Shown: positions 12,801 through 27,800 of the stretch, in pieces
How positions within the stretch are numbered: position 1 is the stretch's first letter
Layout of the letters: the number at the start of each line of letters is the position of its first letter
Assembly (NCBI GenBank): GCA_050872785.1
Contig: JBNMHO010000001.1
Span: 62,001 to 126,000 of the forward strand
Direction of reading: 5' to 3'
Source: UBA7862 sp050872785
GTDB taxonomy: Bacteria; Bacillota; Clostridia; Christensenellales; UBA1242
Length of the DNA: 64,000 nt
Translations under genes and position numbers: made by a program
Notes under the pieces: generated by a model
Databases searched by the model: none
The model's input: the letters and a program-made list of their open reading frames with translations, nothing else
What the model was told of the DNA's origin: nothing

Positions 12801-15800
12801 GGAGTACATGTGTTTATAGCTGTTATCATTCGTAAGATTAAGCCCATAGTTAGTTTCGCCTGTCGTGAACTTAGATTTAACAACTAAATTAGTTATTCTG
12901 TTTGTAATAATGCTTGGAAGTGCTTCGCCGCCACTTCTTGAAACACCTTCATACGCTAGGAGGTTATCTTTTGGAAGGTCGTTTAAGTCAATGCCTTGGA
13001 CTATTGTCCATGTTCCAACTTTGCTTTCGCCACTTTCTTCCAATGTGAAATTTGCCCCAACGGTTTCTGCTTTGACTTCCGAAATGAAGAATGCTGCGAA
13101 GAATTGTGTGTTAACAACCCAAATTGACATATCGTTGTTTTTATTATTCTTTGCATCGCTCTTTTTCTTTTCAAAAGAATTCTTGTCTATTGTAAGCGAA
13201 CCGAAATCTCTGCCGAGAGATTCTCTAAGACTTGCGACTGTTTCGTCTTTTAGTTTGTAATATTGACGAATAACCTTGCCTGTGCTTTCATCTTTTTCTT
13301 CAACGGGATCAAAGTTGTCGCCGTTAATTTTTGCAACATTTGCTTTGAACAAATTTGCCAAGTTGCCGTTGAAGACATAGTTTTCACTTGCGACACCAAT
13401 GTTATTAACTATTGCATTCTCGTCATCAAGAACACCTGCGACAAGACCAGTTTTTGAGTAGCTGTTTGCAAATGTAATGTTTTGAACAACAGTTGCAACT
13501 TTATAGTCCTTTTCCTGCTCGCTGCCAGTTTCTCTCACGCTAATTGTTTGATCATGAGTAACGATTGCACGAACAAGACCATTTGTTGAATACATATTTA
13601 CAACTTGAGTTGTATCATTTCCGTCGTCATCAAGCGCCCCGTCCAAGTTGCCATAAAATTCCATGCCTTGGTTATCCCAACTTTCAGACCAGTAAGTGAC
13701 TTTTGAGTATTTTGCAAAGTTCACTTGATTTTTTGTAAATCTGTAGTATCTGTATTTTGGAGATGTGCCGATGTTGTTTGAAGATACAAAGATGTCGAAC
13801 AAGCCAGCATGTTTAACTGAATATGGCATGTTTGTGAAGCCTTGAACTTCTCCGCCATTCACAGGTCCTACGCCGCCACCTAATACATTTACAACATCTG
13901 GAGCGTAGGAATTGCCAAGTCTATCTGCCAAACCATTGCCAGTGTAAATGCTATTGAAGTATTTTCTGACAAGTTTTGGGAATGGTGAAGTGCTTGAAAT
14001 GTTTTTATCTCTTGTTGTGCCGCTGAACACATTGATGTAGTTCTTTGTGATGTATCCATAGTTAAACCAAGTTGAATCAATGCCGATTGTGTTTTCTGCA
14101 CTGGATGAGCCTTCTGCATAACTGAAGAAGTCAACGAGTTCGCCTTTCAAAGCACCAGTCGATTTATCCCTTTCTGGAACTATCCAGTGAGTTTGGAACA
14201 TTTCAGAAATAGTTGCGTTGCTTGTGTTTGCAGTTTGAGTTGTGGAGTTTGTTTCGCCAGTGAATGAAACTGTCCACAAATAGAAGCCTGTGCTTGAGAT
14301 GAAGTTGCTGTTTATGGTTCTGTCACTTATTGAGGACATATTTTGTCCTTCGTTGCCCGCAACATATGGAATGTAATCATAGTAAACTCTGTAGAAGTTT
14401 GCTTTTGCTTTCCATTCCGAATTGCCGTCAAGTGGTGTAACAGAGGCAACTGGATAAGTTGCACTATATTTTTTTGTTCCCTCTGCAACTGCAATGTCTG
14501 CCATTGTGTAGGAGTTTGAAATTACGCCATATGAACTTAATTTTGCAAGTGTGCCAACTGGGGTTTCATTGTTTGTATCAGTAAGTTCAATGGAGCCAGT
14601 GTAATAACTGTCGTAGATATTTCCAATTTTGTAGTTGTTATCAGTCCTTGTTCCGTTTGCAGAAACAAGTCCGCCAACACCAGAAGATGTGTTGATGTCT
14701 GCCATGCTAAAGCATTTGTTAATAACGCCGTTGTTTGTGTAAACAAATGAAGAAACATCAAGACTTGTGTTGATTTTGCCAACAACTGAACTTGCATAGA
14801 CAAAGCCTTCGTTGATATTTGCAAGTGGGGCAAGCAAATCTTCCCTTGTGTTTTGAATATCTCCAGAAATGTTGAGCATTAACGCTGACACTGCAGAATT
14901 TCTGGTGATTGTGTCAAACACTGGAATTCTCTTATCGCCGTTTTTTGCGATAATCTCGAAGCCTTGAGCGTTCAACACCCAGCCAACAGCCAACATTTCA
15001 TTTCCATTAAAGCTATATTTTTCAACTTGAACTGAGTTTTCGAGTTCTATATTATCGTCCAAAATATAGTATTGATTGTTTTCAAGAACTGTAGCATTGT
15101 CAAAAGTTATAGGTCTAAGTTTGCTACCCTCTTTTGTTGTGACTTTTGCTTCTCCTACTGTTCTTTCTGCATATTTGGAATAGAATTTGCTATAAATTTT
15201 GCTGTTTGTATCAACTTGAGTTCCTTTAAGTCCATTGTTATAAATCTCACCAAATATTCCATCACCATTTGGGTCACTGAGTTCAGTTTGAGAAACATTT
15301 TTAACATTTGAAAGTTCGTTTGAAACAAGAGCAATATTTTCGCAAGTTACAATGAGATTTGTGGAAACTTTTGCCATGTCATCGTCACGTTGTCTGCCAC
15401 AAACTGCACCAATGTAAAGGTTCAATTTTTGTCCCATTGCATAATCTCTTATGGTTGAAGCGACAAGGACATTTCTTGTATCCGAAGCGTTGTCAAGCAC
15501 TTTGCAATCGCCAACAAGTCCGCCAACGTATGTTGGGCTTTCTGGAAGGAATAGTGATACAACATCTGCCGCATTGTTTGTTATCTCATCATAATTACTT
15601 GTTGAGCCCAAAACTCTGTTCAGAGTTATATCTCCAAGCACAACAGAAGTTGAAACTTTAAGTTTTGCAACTTTTGCAACAAAACCACCAATACTCATGG
15701 TTGCAAATTGGTCGCAAATGATGTCTGCTGTGGAGATTGTTTTGTTGATAGAAATTGTGTCTGTATCTTTTTCTGTTTTGCCAACAATTCCGCCAACGAA

Positions 15801-18800
15801 AATTTGTGCACCTTTTGGGACATTCTTTCCGCCGTTAAGAACTTTAAGGCTGTCTGCGTCCACAACAACACTGTCAAATGTGTAGGAACTCTTGCCAGTT
15901 AGATAGCCAGCAATGCCGCCGACTATTGCAGTGTTGAAGTTTGCTCCTGTAAGTTGAAGTGAAACATTGCTATAAACATTTCTTATATCTTGAGCAGAAC
16001 TTGTTGCCACAACGCCACCAAGAACATACAAGTCGTCTGTTCCCATTGTTGATAAGCAGTTAAGAGAAATACTTCTTTTTGCGTTGCCGTTTTCGTCAAC
16101 AGATTGTTTTACTTCGGCTTTTGAAATATTAAATGTGCTTATTGCGATAGCGCCAGCTACATAAGAATTGCCCTTTGCATAAACATTTATTGCCATATCA
16201 TTTGCATAAATTTGACTTGCACTGCCAACACGAGAACTCTCCTCGCCTTGATTTGCAAGATATGAATCTGCCGAGCCAACAAGTCCGCCAACATAAATGG
16301 CATTTGTCTTTACATCTGACGATGTCCTAAATGGGTGGTCAGAATCGCCAACATTGATAGTTCTGTTATTTGCATAAACATTTTCCATTCTGCCAAGCAT
16401 GGAGCCAGCCACGCCACCAACACTAAGTGAACTTATTGGAGTATTTTCTTTATCAATAACAGTTATATCAACTTTAGACACAACATTTCTCAGTTCGCCT
16501 TTTATTGAGCCAGCAATGCCGCCAACAGTGCGAGCAGTTGAGCCTTTGCAACCATCATAATTTACATTCAAGCCAAGGTTTGCACTTGAGTGGCTGATAT
16601 TTACAACAGTGTTTGCTGAAGTGCCAACAAGTGTGCCGAATGTTGTAGCATTTGTGCTAATAGTATTTGATTTGCCAATTTTGAGGAAGTTGTTTTCTTT
16701 ATCGACAAACTGCAATGTTGTGTTGTTGTACACATAAGTTGTTCCAGAGCCGCTGCCCACAACGAGATATGGGTTGCTATAGTTTTCAAGAGTATTGCCT
16801 CTGTAATATGCACCTTGTGAAACAACTATTTCATCAATATTTCCGCCTGCATAATCGTCAGAGCCAGTTGTTGATGAAATTCTGCCATAATTACCTGTCA
16901 AATCACCATAGACAAAAACATTGTTAATTTGTGTAGAATTTTCTGCACTTGCAACAAGCACAGCACCAAATGATTGTGTTCCATCTTTTGTGCCGCTGTA
17001 ATCATATGTAACATTATAATCTGCCACAACAACATTGAAGTTGGAGAATGTTGCATTTCTTGTTGAAATGAACATTGCGTATTTTTCACTTGCATTGCTT
17101 GATTTTAAGTTAACGTTAAATAGAATTGGTTTTCTTCTATAAACTTTAACTTCACTTCCAACAGTTTCTGTGTAGGTGATGTTTGCACCATACAAACTGC
17201 CTTCAAATGTTTCGGTGATAGGTCTGAATGATGTTTCGCTGCCGAAGTCAATATCACGCATAATCATGTATGTTTTGCCAGCAGTATTTTTTGCACCGAG
17301 TTTGTTGTAGAATTCTTCTGCGGTGTAAATTTTTTCTGTTGCTGCGTTGAAGCCATATTCAAGAACTGGCAATACGTCATATTCGTCATCATTGTTGTTT
17401 GGAGCGTCATATCTCCAAATTTCTCTGCTCCACTTATCAGTTGAGAAATATTTATCTCTTGCTGCTTTGTTCGCATTGAGTGTTGTGGAGAAAAGTTTTA
17501 GGAATTGGTCTGGAAGGATTTTTTCAGACAAACTCTTATTAAGATATGTATCTTTCTTTCCGCCTTCGCCAACGCCCCAATATTCAAAGATTGTTGCTTC
17601 TGATTCTTTTTCCTTGTATTTAGCCAAGTCGAAATTGCTATTTCCAAGTTCATCGCCAAATTGAATAGCAATTTCTCTGACATAATCGCAGCCAATGTTT
17701 TTCAAGCCATAATGATTAACATAAATTCCGTTGTCGCCGCTTGTGATGTCAACAATTCCTTCGCTGTCTTCTGTTTTTTGATTGCTATAGAAGCCATAAA
17801 GTGCTCCAATCTTTCCGCCGTTGCTGTCAAATTCCACAAGTCGAGAGAAGTCGTCTGAGTTATATATGTTAAGAGCAACAATGTTTGCAAGGTGAAGTTT
17901 TGCTTCGTCTTGACCAACTTTGTCAACAATCTTAATATATCCAGTTTCGCTATCTACAACTTCGCCAATTATTGCACCGATGTGAGTTTTTGAAGCGTCA
18001 TCATTTGCTCTCAAACTTGCAGTTGTATAGACATTTGAGATAGTTCCCGAAGAACTTGCCCCAACAATTCCGCCAAGAGAAGTTGCATAGATGTTTCTGA
18101 CGTCAACTCTGTTGTATGAGTCAAGAATTGAGCCTGACCTATAAACAGTTGTTGATGAGTTTATACCCACAAGACCGCCAACAAATTCTGGAGTTCCACC
18201 AAACAAAGTGCCATTGAATGTATCTGTGTTCGTTCCCCCAGTTGTAACTGCAATGAGGTGATTATTAAGTTTTTCTGTTGTTTCTTTGTCAAAGCCAACA
18301 TAACTCTTGCTAATTTTGCCAAGGTTGAATGCGGTCAAGCCGCCAACAACTTGGGAAGATGTTAATGTGGAGTTATTGCCAACGATGAAGCTTGAATTTT
18401 CAACATAAGTTTCTTCGCCAACAAAGCCGAACAATCCGCCAACATAATTTGAAAGGATATTTACATTCCCGTCATAATCGCCGTTGCTGTCAACGCTTGC
18501 ACCAGAGAGTTTGCTATTTTGAACGAATGAGCCAACGTGAACATTATCCACATTTACTTTGTCCATAAGGATACTGTTTCTGTCACTGCTTCTTTGGCTG
18601 AGAGAAACAACACCAGCAATGCCGCCTGCATAATAGACATTCTTTGGAAGATTGGAAAGTCTAAGATTGCTTGCAGAAGCATAGTTCCCGCCAGTGGAGA
18701 TATTTCTTGGAGCGATTGCTTCCCAAAGGTCAGTTGAGGTGATAACCCTTGTTTGAGAACCTTGAGAAGATGTCCTGCTGCTTGTAACTGAAAGATTTGA

Positions 18801-21800
18801 CCTAATGTTTGAAATTCTGCTAAATCTTGTTCCAGTTGCAGAAGTTGTTGAATATGTGCTAGAAATGACAGCACCAGCAAGTGCGCCAACATAATTGTTG
18901 CCCGTAATGTTCCAGTTGTCTTCACTTCCCATTGCAACAAGTGTAATGTTGCTTATAACGCTGTCAACAATTACACCAGCAAGTGCGCCAACGGCGGTGC
19001 AGTTGCCGGACACAATGGAGTTTACGCCAAGGGTCAAGTTCTTTACGCCAGCACCATAAATATCTTTGAAAAGTCCAAATGAATCTTCAGCACTTTCGCC
19101 AAGGTCAATGTTTGAAATTGTGAGATAGTTTCCGTCAAACACGGACACTGAACCTTGATTTGAAGTGTATTCAACGCTTGAGGAATATGTTGACCTCTTT
19201 TCCATAACAAAACTTTTTACAAGTCTAATGTTGCCAGTAAATTTTGCTGTTATGTTGTTGTCAAAAGATTCTTGTTGTTTGCTTTTGAAAACATTGTTGT
19301 ATGAATCTTCGCTATAAACAAGATATGGGTTTTTGACTGTGCCTGCGTCATATCCTTGAATATAGTTGAAGTAATATTTTGTAACAATTCCTTCTTCTGT
19401 TTCTGTTTGTCCACGAACACGTGCAGACATTGTAACATTGTTTGCACTCAAAAGTTCTGGATAGCCATAAATGCCGTCTTTAACAATAGTCCAAACGCCG
19501 CCACTGCTTTCATATGTGCTTGACCTAAGAGTGTCTGGGTCAAATGCAAAGCCGTTGAAACTTCCTTCAGAGATAAATTCGTTGATTGTCGCACTGTCGC
19601 ACTCTTCTTCGTTTGCGTCACCAGTTGAAAGCATAATTGCTCTTTCGTGACTTCTTTCAACGTCATCATCTTTTTCCATTAAGAAGTAGCAATTTTCAAT
19701 GGTGCCATATTTAAGTGAAGTTTGAGTTGGTCTTCTTGAAGAATCAACGTCAACTCCGTTCAAGCAACCTTGGAACATTGCATGTGCATTTGTTGATTTA
19801 GATTTTACATAACTTAATGAGTAAGAAGTTCTGATTGTTGCTTTTTCGCCCATAACATACACAAAGCCGCTTGCCACTGGAATGTTTATATCTTGTTCGG
19901 CGTCAATTCTGCTTGAAAGTCCATTTGAAACATAAGCATATGTGTGTTCACCGCTTATGTTAATGTTTGAATAGCAGTCTTCGACAAAGCCGTCATTGTA
20001 ATACACAAAGCCCGATACAATGCCGTTTGTGTAAATGCCGCCACCATGTTTTCTGTTGTTTTGTCCTTCTTGAACAACTTGCACGCCGTCTTTCTTCACA
20101 CCTTCCCAGCCAGCAACATATGAGCCATGAATAAAGCCGTTATTTGAAACTACAAAGCCAGAAGTTTTGATATTTTTTGTTCCATAAGAACCAGAGAAAA
20201 CTTCCATTTGCAAATTATTTGCATAACTTGAAGATATTGTTCCGCTGTTGTCTGCAACAAAACCAGCAACATTTCCAGCACCCTCAACGCTCATAACAAA
20301 CACTGGAGCAACTGTTGAAAGTTTTTCTGGACTTTCTGTTGCGTCACCGCTGCTAGATTTTGAGAACACCATTACACTGTTTCTTCCAACACGAGAGTTG
20401 GTGATTGTTCCATTGTTTTGTGCAACAAAGCCAGCGATATTTGCATTTTTTGCAGTTTTGTTTGTCTTTATTGCAAGAGCATAACCTGCGTTGTTATAAC
20501 TTGAAATGTTGTTTGCAACTTGTCCGTTTGAGGAGATTGAAATGACATCGCAGTTGGTGATTATGCCGTTGTTGATTGCAGCAAAGCCACCAAAATTGAC
20601 TGCATTGTAACTTGAAAGGTCAATGCCATCGAAGTTGCCGTTTAGGTCGCCCTGCATATTGTCAGGATAAGCAACAATAACATTCTTCACCAAACTATTT
20701 TGAGAAATTTCGCTAAAAAGTCCCAAATCTATTGAAGAATTTGTTGTGTTTGTGCTGTATGCAAAGCTCTTGATTGTGATAACTTTTCCGTTGCCGTCAA
20801 AACTGCTGAAGTTTGCTGCGATTGGGTTCCAATCTGTAAGAGTTAGGTCGTTCATCAAAATGTATTCGCCGCCAGCAACCATAGCTCTGAGGTCTGCTTC
20901 TGTTTCAATAGGACGCAAATTTTCTTCGCCAAGAGATTCACTAACAACAACAGTTGCTTCTGCTGAAATAACGAAGTCAGATTGAAGAATGCTTGTTGGA
21001 ACAGGAATAATTTGTCCGTTTTTGTAAACATAGCTGAATTCAACTCTCAAATCAACCTTGCCCGATGAAGCCGAGCCTTGAAGATACATAACTCTTGGTT
21101 CATATGTAAATTCAATTCTGCTATTTCCGTCATAACCCAAAACATTTGAATCAATGCTTTGTCTTGTTGATGACGAGTTGCCCATTATAACTTTGTTGAC
21201 AACAAATGGAAGGCTATCGCCAAAGGAAGATGAGTCAATGTTATATTCATTTTTGCTGCCGTCAACTGTTGCGAACCAATAAAGTGCTTTTCCTTCTCTG
21301 TCATTTTCAATCATAAACACGCTTTGGGCGATGAGTTTTTCGATGTTTTCAAGAGTTTCTTGTTTGCCAAAGCCCTGAACATCAATGCTCAAAACTCTTA
21401 TTGAAGCACTTGTCATTTCGATAACGCCGTTTTCTGCTCCGCCGATAGATATGCTATTTATAACAGCGTCAACAACATTAACTGTTTCCACGTGGGTGTA
21501 AGAAACAATAACATTGTCAAGTTTAATATTGGTTGTAAGTTTGATATTTATCTTTTGTCCAACGTTTGCACTTTCGCCAAGGACAAGACTTGTTTTTCCG
21601 TTTATTGTTTCAAGTGTTGCATAACTTGGCACGTCTTCGTCAGAAATCTTATTGCCCGAAGCGTCTTCAACTTCAAGAGAAAGAGTTGCTTCAGCGCCGT
21701 TTGGAGTTATAGGCTCAATGTCAAGCCAGTCTGCTTCCTCGCCAGCACCTGTGTAAGCGATTATTTTTCTTTCAGTCCCTTCATGAGTAATATTCATGCG

Positions 21801-24800
21801 GACGCCATAAGCACTTTGAATTGTAAACAAATGCTCGCTTGTGCTTGTTGTTTCAATAAGGTTTTCATTTTCAGAATCTGCTTGTTCGCAAGTGATTTCA
21901 ATAGTAATTCTAAACTTTGCATCTCTGCTCACATCACTTGGAGCAAGAGTTTTTACATAAAGTCTTGCAACGTTTGAAACGTCACTATCACTTTCGTCTG
22001 GGCCAAAGAAATATTGTGCATTGGTCAAAGTTGCATAGTTGCCGTTTAGGGTGAAATCTCCCTTTGCATAGGAAGCAAGTCCAAGTTGCAAAGCACCGTC
22101 TTCAATTCCTTGTTGCATTGGAGCATAAACAAGTGCATCTCTACCATCAGTTGATGTGACTTTTACAAGTTGCATAAAGCCAAGTCTGCTAGTGCCGTCT
22201 GTGCAAGAAGATTTGACAACAACTTTCTTGATATTTGCATAATATGGGCTGATGTCAATGGCTAGCAAGCCGTCCTCTCCTGCAATCAAAGTATTGGTTG
22301 GGACGTCTGTATAGGAATAAACATATCCCTCAACAACATTGCCACTTGAAATTGTTGCGATTTCATCTACATAGGCATAATGAGTTGTTGAAATGTTATC
22401 CACAACTTGTGGCACAACATGCACAACAATTTCCGCAGGCCTTGACGCAAGTGCGCCTTGTTTGTCCCAAATTCTAAGTTTGTATAGGCTAATTTCAGAT
22501 GTATTTCTTACATCATCTTTAAGCATAAGTGAGAATTGATAAATATATCCCGAGCCTTGTTTTTGGGTTACAAATGGGCTGTGAGTTTCTGTATCTTTTT
22601 CTGGCAAAACAAATGGGAATTCTGCGTCAGTCTTATCAATTTTTTCATATTCGCCATTGTTTTTAAGTTTCAATACGTCATATTCAAGTTCTGGTGCTTC
22701 GTCACTATCTGCCGTCACAACAACAGAAAGATTGTCATTTCTAACTTCACCATAAAGTGTAATTTCTTTTGACTCGCTTCTTGTTGTGATATTTGTTGCA
22801 CCTGAAATTGCATTTAGATAGAATGTCCAATCGTCACAAATATATTCAAATTCAATGCCATCTCTTGCATATTCAACAACTGGCTTGATTGTCCACACGC
22901 CAACTTTAAGGAATTTGAGTGAGTTTGCACTTCTAACAAACACAGCGTTATCTTTTTCTTCTTGAGAAGCAGAGTTAAAGTATTCCGCAGCCCTGTTTCC
23001 CTCTGCGTCATAAACGTCAAGTCTAAGAGAATATCCCTCGCTGGAAACTGAGGTCAAAACATATTGTGAATTGCCCAAAATTCCATAAATAACTCTGTCT
23101 TGAGTTGCTTTTGCATATTCGCACAAAGTTGCAATAACATTTACATCAACATTTGTTCCAACAGTTGTTGTTTTGCCAATGTAATCTTCCGCAAGAGTAA
23201 TGCCAGAGTTCAAGACAAGTTTATCAAAGTTTCTTACAACATAAAGGTCGATTTCGCAAGAAACAGACTTGTTTTCTTTAACAACAATTTTAAGAGTTGT
23301 GTAACCTGCATTTTTAAGAACAATATTTCCGTCTGAAGTTACTTCTGCAATGTTGTTTCTTGACATTTCCAAAAGAAGATGAGCATATTTAATGCCACTT
23401 GGAAGAGCAATTATGTCAAACAAATCTTGAACGGAAAGTGTGTTTCTTTCTTCTTCGTCTGAAAGGTTGGCAACAAGTGCCATGCGTCCGTTTTGGAAGT
23501 TTTCATCTTGAAGTGCGAAGAATTTTGTTTTTGCAAAATTGTTTTCTGTTGTGTTAAAAGTAAGTTTCCATTTTGTTTCATGGAAGTTTGCCACGCCAGA
23601 ATTGTTGTTTGCTTTTGTAAAAATGCTTGTAGGAATATTTCTAGAAAGTCTATATTTTTCGCCTTTATTTGTGTATGCCAAAACTTTTGACTCAAAGTCA
23701 AGATTCCCCTCGCTTTCAGCATAAGGATAAACAACTCTCATTGTTTCATTTTCCACAAAATAGTTGTCATCGCCGCCATTAAGTCCCGACAAATCGCTTG
23801 TTTTGACTGCAAGTTGAACACCGGCCGCGTCTTCCTTGTATTCAAGTGCAACAAAGAAACTAAAGCCGTTTGCCGCTTTGCCCGTTCCGCAAAGAGAACT
23901 TGCGCCTACACCAATATAGTAAACATTTTGAATATTTACGCCTTCGCTTTGATTGATTGCTGCAGCACTGTTTGTGCCAACAAAGTTGAATGTTGAGAAG
24001 CTGTTTTCAATGCTTACATTTTCTGCATTGCCAACAATTCCACTGGCAGTTGCATTTGAAAGAACTTTCAAGTCGCCGTTCGCAATGTATGTGCTGTTAT
24101 AACTATCTGCATAGCCTTGTGAGTAGCTGTGAGAAATTGTAACATTTTTGCCATAACCCACAACGCCACCAACAGTGCCAGAATTTGCGACAATCAAAGC
24201 ACCGAGGTTGCCGCTATTGTTTTCCACTCGCACAAGGTCAAGAGTTGCATTTTGAGCCTTGCCCACTGCACCGCCAACAAAGTCGTTGCCGCTTACTCTG
24301 ACAGTTGTCAAAACGTTACTAACTTTTACATTATTTTCGCCATAAATTATGCCCGCAACACCGCCAACATTCTTATTTACGCCACGAATTGCATTATCTT
24401 GAACATATCCAATTTGACCATTTGCAGAAACATTTACAACACTTCCGCCACTGACAAAGCCCACAATTCCGCCAACATTTGCGTTTTCGCCAGAGATACT
24501 TCCGCTTGTTGTGTTGATGTTTACATCAGCGTCAACACCTTCAGTTTCATAAGAAGTTGCAAAAGCATTGTTTGTGCTTATTGCGAGTTCGTCTTTTCTT
24601 GCAAACACGCCATAAATGCCGTTTATCATGCCAGCACTCTTGCCCGCAATTCCGCCAACATTCACTGCGCCCGTTGCATTGATTTCCAAATTGCCTTTTA
24701 CAACAGTTTCAGAAACATAGTCAAGATTTTCAAAATCTGCAAGAGAGCGAATGTCTTTTGTTTCGCCCCTCATGTAATGGTCAAGCAACAAACCAAGTTG

Positions 24801-27800
24801 GTTTGTTTCGTCTTCCAAACTATTGTTGCCCTTTCCAAAGGATTCTTCAGAAGACAAGATAACGCCGTTATTTTCGCCAACCATTCCGCCAATGTCCATT
24901 GCGTTTGTAGTTGTAACTTTAAAGTTGTTAACTTCTACAGCACAGTTGACGATAAGACCTTTGTTAAGCCCCACCAAAGCACCGATATTTTGAGCCACAC
25001 TTGAAGTTGTAACAACAATTTGCGACACAACAAGTTTAAGGTTCATAATTGAGCCATAATAATTTCTTATTGGGTCGCTTGCAGTTTCGCCGCCCTCAAC
25101 TCTGTTTTCAAGAGTTGCAAACAAGCCAACGTTTTCGCCCGCCGCATCGTTCAATGTAAGACCAGTAATTTTGAAATATTTTCCGTTTGAATAGCCATTA
25201 AGAGTTCCCGAGAAGTTTTGAATTGGTTGCCAATTTTCATTTGCAAGAGAAATATCTGCACCTAAGACAAAGTTTCTGTCTGAGTTATTAAGTTCTCTTA
25301 GGTCGTCAGAATTTTTGATAACATAAGGGACAAGTTTTCCGTCTTCTATTTTAACTACTACATTAAGTGTTTTATTATATGTTCTAACATAATATGTATC
25401 TTCTCTCGTTTCGCTTATCACACTATCTGCGCTGGAGATAGAAACAATAAACACTCCCGAACTTGCATTGTCAATAAAGATATTGAAGTTATCTCCCGCA
25501 CGGACAATGGTTTCATACGCCTCTTCGCCTTTATAAGAAATTTTTGGCAAGCTTTCTTCTTCCAAACTTACGAATTTTGCACCTTTGTCATAACCATTTG
25601 TTGCACGGAACAATTCCACAACAAGGTCTTTGTCCCTTGCATCTTGCGGCAAGATTGAAGTTTCAAAGGTCAAAGTTTTGCCTGCTTTTGTTGTTGCAAG
25701 CAAAGTCGCAGATTTATTTTCCACAGTTTCAAGTTCAAGGTCAGTTCCATTTTCAGTTACAGCAACACCAATATCATCCACCATAACTGCTTTTTCAATA
25801 TAAACATCACAGAATCTAGAAACTTTTATGCCATATTCTTCAATAACAACTTCAATTCTAACGTGTTTTGAAGTTACACCACTTGGAAGATATGCCACAC
25901 CCGAGAACACATTTCCGTCAAGAGAACCTACAATATATCTGCTATCTTCCGAAGCAATCTTTATTTCTGCATAATTTGTTCCAACGATTGTTGGCACTTG
26001 TCCGTCTTTTCCTTCAAGATTGATTGTAAATGAAACTTTGGACAAATCTTTTTTGCCTTGAATATCAAAACTTGGCAAATCTCCGCCAAGAGAATTGTAG
26101 TCATAAACATGAATTTCAGTTTTGCTTAAAGTTTTGGAAACGGCTGGAACGAATGCTTGAACCTTAACTTGTCTTGTGCAAGTTCTTTCTGTCCAAACGT
26201 CATATCCATTGTTAATTCCAAAAGCGTAGAATTTAATTTCAAGAGTTACAATACTTTCGCCAGAAGCAACAGTTGTCACCATTCCTCTTTGAGAAATAGT
26301 TGCAACTTGTTCATTTGAAGAAAGGAACGCTACACTTCTTACGGCATCTTGAGCCGAAGCCACTGTGTAAGAAACTTCAAAAGGTTCACCAACTCTAACA
26401 CTTATAGAGCCAGTTGTAGCCAAATTGTTGCTTGCTATTGCACTGTCACCAGAAACAGTAAGCACGACTTTGTCATCATCAAAGTTTTCAACAACAAGCA
26501 CGGAAATTACAACTTTGCAGCCATTATCCGCTTCAAGAGTTATTTTGCTTTCGCCTTTTTTAAGACCAATAACGCTTAACACACCCGCAAGGTTTTGTCC
26601 GTCAGCAAATTGTCCCGCAAAGAACCCACTTGCCACATCGGACACTACTTGAACTTTAACAACATTTGAGTCATAACTCAATGTAATATCAGAACTTGGG
26701 TCCGCATCCAAAGCATATGCAATCAAAGTCCCTTTTGCTGCGTCACTATTTTGTTTTTGCAACACAAGTTTGCTATAAACACCCTCTTCGCCAAGTGTTG
26801 GGAAGCGGTCGCTAGCAACCATTGTTTTAACAGTTATTTCACTTACACCTTTTCTTGGTGCAATGTTAAAAGTAAATGTTTTGTTTTTAAGTTCGCCATT
26901 TTCAGAATTTGAAGAAACGACTTGTCCGTTTGAAAGTTTAATCTTCGTTTCAATCAAACTTTCAACTGTCACTTCAAATGTCTTGTTTTCAAAATTTGAG
27001 CCTTGTTTTGCTTTGACATAGAAAACGTTTTGTGTATCGACTGACAAATCTCTTTCAAAATAGTAAATTGTTTCACCGTCAACTTGTTCAGTTTTAAGAG
27101 TTATTGCTCCGTTATAGTCACTAACTTCAAGGAAGTCGCTAGCAGCATTTTCTGATTTGATATAAACTTTAACTTTTTTATCTTGGTCACTTGTTCCCTT
27201 TTTGAATGGGATATTGATTTCAAACTTTGTGCCACGAGTTCCGTTGTATCTGTCAAAAACAGCAACAACGTCATTTTCTTTCAAGGCAGTTCTGTCATTT
27301 TCTCTATAAACACTCACACCGTCTGGAACAGATTGAACATCAAATTGAACGAATTTGTTGAATATGCTGTCGCCATAGAGATTTTTGAGATAGTTTATCA
27401 CGTCTTCTGAAAGATTTTTCAAATATTCTTCATAGAGGTCAGAGAATTTGATTTCGAGTTTGTTTCCAAATTGATATGTAAACACAAAGTCAACAAATGC
27501 AGTTCCCGCAGCGCCGCTTGCCGAGAATGTAAAAGACTTTTCTTTTCCGCTAACAGTTCCGCCGCTTGTAAGTTCGGTTGCTTCTTTGCTATTATCAACA
27601 GAAAGTGAACCCATGCCACTTTCAAGAAGTGCTGAAATATCAATTTTGCCCGCATCCTTGTTTCTGAGAGAAACGGTAACATTTTCGAGATTGTAGAAGT
27701 GGCTATCGTTATCCGCATCTTTCCATTCACCCGAGAAGTTGTTTAGGAGCAATGCAGAAAGTTTTGTTTCTTGTGGAATGTTTGAGAAGTTAATTTGTCC

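Noticed and set aside
24129..25004. A 291-codon open frame on plus opposite the giant gene
   Set aside because: It is antisense to a Glug block; its Asn/Cys-rich composition mirrors the repeat codons, it has no Shine-Dalgarno, and the minus strand is clearly coding.
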